Below, piece by piece: positions 6,677 to 7,452 of a DNA stretch of 7,452 nucleotides (positions are counted from its first letter, which is position 1; each line of letters starts with the position of its first letter). The translations under genes and the position numbers were made by a program. Below the pieces are notes generated by a model, which was not told the origin of the DNA, did not search any database, and was given only the letters and a program-made list of their open reading frames with translations. Source of the DNA: Deltaproteobacteria bacterium (GTDB lineage: Bacteria > Desulfobacterota > DSM-4660 > Desulfatiglandales > B25-G16); NCBI GenBank assembly GCA_019310745.1, contig JAFDDS010000140.1:1-7452 (forward strand), written 5' to 3'.

Positions 6677-7231
6677 CTACCTGGGAGGAATCTCGCTCAC
6701 CCCCACTTTCTTGTAAAACAGCTGCTCGAGGGCAATTTCATAGTCCCTCGATCCTCTAATAAGGGATTTATTGTGCGAGAGCTGTTTCACTACTTCTTCT
6801 TCAGTCCTTTCAAATTTTTCATTCACCTGATTGATAATACCGTCTATTAACGTATAGATTTCAAGGTCAGTTCCATACACATCTATTACATGGGGATCAT
6901 TGATTATTACTTCCAGAATATATTGCGTTAAATACAGGGCATATGGATTTGGACGAGGGACAATGGTTCGTATAGGTGCAGTGAAATATTTAAAGTCAAA
7001 CTCACTGCTTTTATATGCCTTGTTAAGGCCCTGCATGATGAGATCAAAAATCGCTTGAGAATTTTCTGTCTCAATTATCTTATTAAGGAGTAGAGCCTGG
7101 GAAAGCTTGCTGTGCATTTCTGACAGCTTAAATTTAAAAAATCGATCTCTCCGAAAGGATTCCCTTTTTTCCTTTTTTTCTAATCGATTTATTAATCTAT
7201 CCTGTATCCTTCCGCTATATCTATATTTCAT
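6677..7231 (-). CDS. Uncharacterised 184-residue protein, possibly DUF507-related
   Basis: I do not recognise a function. The protein is soluble-looking, with no signal peptide or membrane segment. The N-terminus (1-40) is very basic and aromatic (KKEKRESFRRDRFFKFK), which could bind nucleic acid or acidic surfaces. The centre has a distinctive VPRPNPYALYLTQYILEVII segment (91-110), then NDPHVIDVYGTD. The C-terminal part (about 125-175: IINQVNEKFERTEEEVVKQL, IRGSRDYEIALEQLFYKK) weakly resembles the end of DUF507 proteins, where an 'I..GS.EW.ILY.KYY' pattern occurs. Its stop lies 31 bp from the fabD stop (convergent genes). The start ATG (7229-7231) is preceded by an A-run; the nearest purine-rich stretch is about 20 bases upstream, and I found no better in-frame start. 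The product is likely real given its length and composition. Confidence 0.7.
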   Translation of the reverse strand: MKYRYSGRIQDRLINRLEKKEKRESFRRDRFFKFKLSEMHSKLSQALLLNKIIETENSQAIFDLIMQGLNKAYKSSEFDFKYFTAPIRTIVPRPNPYALYLTQYILEVIINDPHVIDVYGTDLEIYTLIDGIINQVNEKFERTEEEVVKQLSHNKSLIRGSRDYEIALEQLFYKKVGVSEIPPR

Positions 7232-7251
7232 TTTTTTATTACTGTGTAACG

Positions 7252-7259
7252 CCTTCCTT
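7252..7259 (-). promoter_or_regulatory. Purine-rich AAGGAAGG upstream of the DUF507-like gene
   Basis: On the - strand AAGGAAGG lies about 20 bases before ATG 7231, farther than a normal ribosome binding site. No in-frame ATG, GTG or TTG lies between. It may act as a distant or weak binding site, or be incidental. Confidence 0.25.
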
Positions 7260-7298
7260 AAAAAAGGTTATGGTATGGTATTTTGGTTACTCCAGGGC

Positions 7299-7452
7299 TC
7301 ATGTGTCTGTAGGAGGTGCTTTTTTGCTTACCTCTTTTGACTCATTTTTTGTGTCATCTTTTTTTGGTTTTTTATCTTTGTCGTCTTTTTTGTCTGGTTT
7401 ATTTTTAGATGCGCCTGATGCGTAATCAGTTACATACCAACCTGACCCTTTG
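7299..7452 (-). CDS. FmdB-family zinc-ribbon protein, C-terminal part only
   Basis: Reading the - strand from the right edge gives 50 codons to TGA (7299-7301), beginning KGSGWYVTDYASGASK. The KGSGWYVTDY segment is the characteristic sequence following the four-cysteine zinc ribbon in FmdB family proteins ('F.GSGFY.TDY'). The remaining ~38 residues are a lysine/aspartate-rich, disordered tail (for example PDKKDDKDKKPKKDD), common in longer members. The zinc-binding part lies beyond the window, so metal ligands cannot be checked. FmdB proteins are described as putative regulators, named after a gene in a formamidase/amide operon, but their actual role is poorly defined. The gene is 67 bp upstream of the DUF507-like gene on the same strand with no visible hairpin between, so the two may share a transcript. 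Confidence 0.8.
   Translation of the reverse strand, partial: KGSGWYVTDYASGASKNKPDKKDDKDKKPKKDDTKNESKEVSKKAPPTDT

Noticed and set aside
7107..7340. 77-codon open frame on the + strand at the right end
   Set aside because: It is low-complexity and Phe/Leu-rich, the complement of Lys/Glu-rich coding sequence on the - strand, and overlaps both - strand genes.

Overview
The window looks like a piece of a bacterial chromosome of moderate A+T content (GC judged by eye at a little over 40%) from a Gram-negative, double-membraned organism. The envelope proteins point that way: a lipoprotein with a lipobox, a second exported protein, and CsgG/FlgT-like domains of the kind that act at the outer membrane. 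The FN3-rich exported protein, the CsgG-type TPR lipoprotein and the FmdB-type gene would suit an anammox-type planctomycete (Brocadiales), a deltaproteobacterium or a relative. This assignment is an impression, not proven by the sequence. There is no rRNA, tRNA, CRISPR array or insertion sequence.

Left part (1-5305, + strand): an apparent run of three exported-protein genes. The first is the 3' part of a FlgT/CsgG-like protein whose start lies outside the window. Next is a complete lipoprotein (1014-2999) with about six TPR units followed by a CsgG-like domain. Third is a secreted protein with an N-terminal CsgG-like domain and six tandem fibronectin type III modules. As written, this third gene is split by a +1 frame change near 3815-3830, at the end of the first FN3 module, giving two overlapping reading frames (3046-3864 and 3803-5305). 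The three genes together suggest a periplasmic or outer-membrane assembly; its substrate is unknown.

Middle (5306-5553): a hairpin with the look of a terminator, then a decayed O6-alkylguanine-DNA alkyltransferase (ogt/MGMT) gene that is not open in any one frame. The remnant has lost its N-terminus, carries a frameshift, and has an internal deletion that removed the catalytic PCHR segment. A plausible sigma70 promoter for the next gene (TGTACA - 17 bp - TATAAT) lies inside it.

Right part (5554-7452): an unusually long FabD-like malonyl-CoA:ACP transacylase on the + strand, convergent with two - strand genes. These are an uncharacterised 184-residue protein with possible DUF507-like similarity at its C-terminus, and, running off the right edge, the C-terminal part of an FmdB-family zinc-ribbon protein with a lysine/aspartate-rich tail. 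The two - strand genes are 67 bp apart and could be co-transcribed, FmdB-like gene first.
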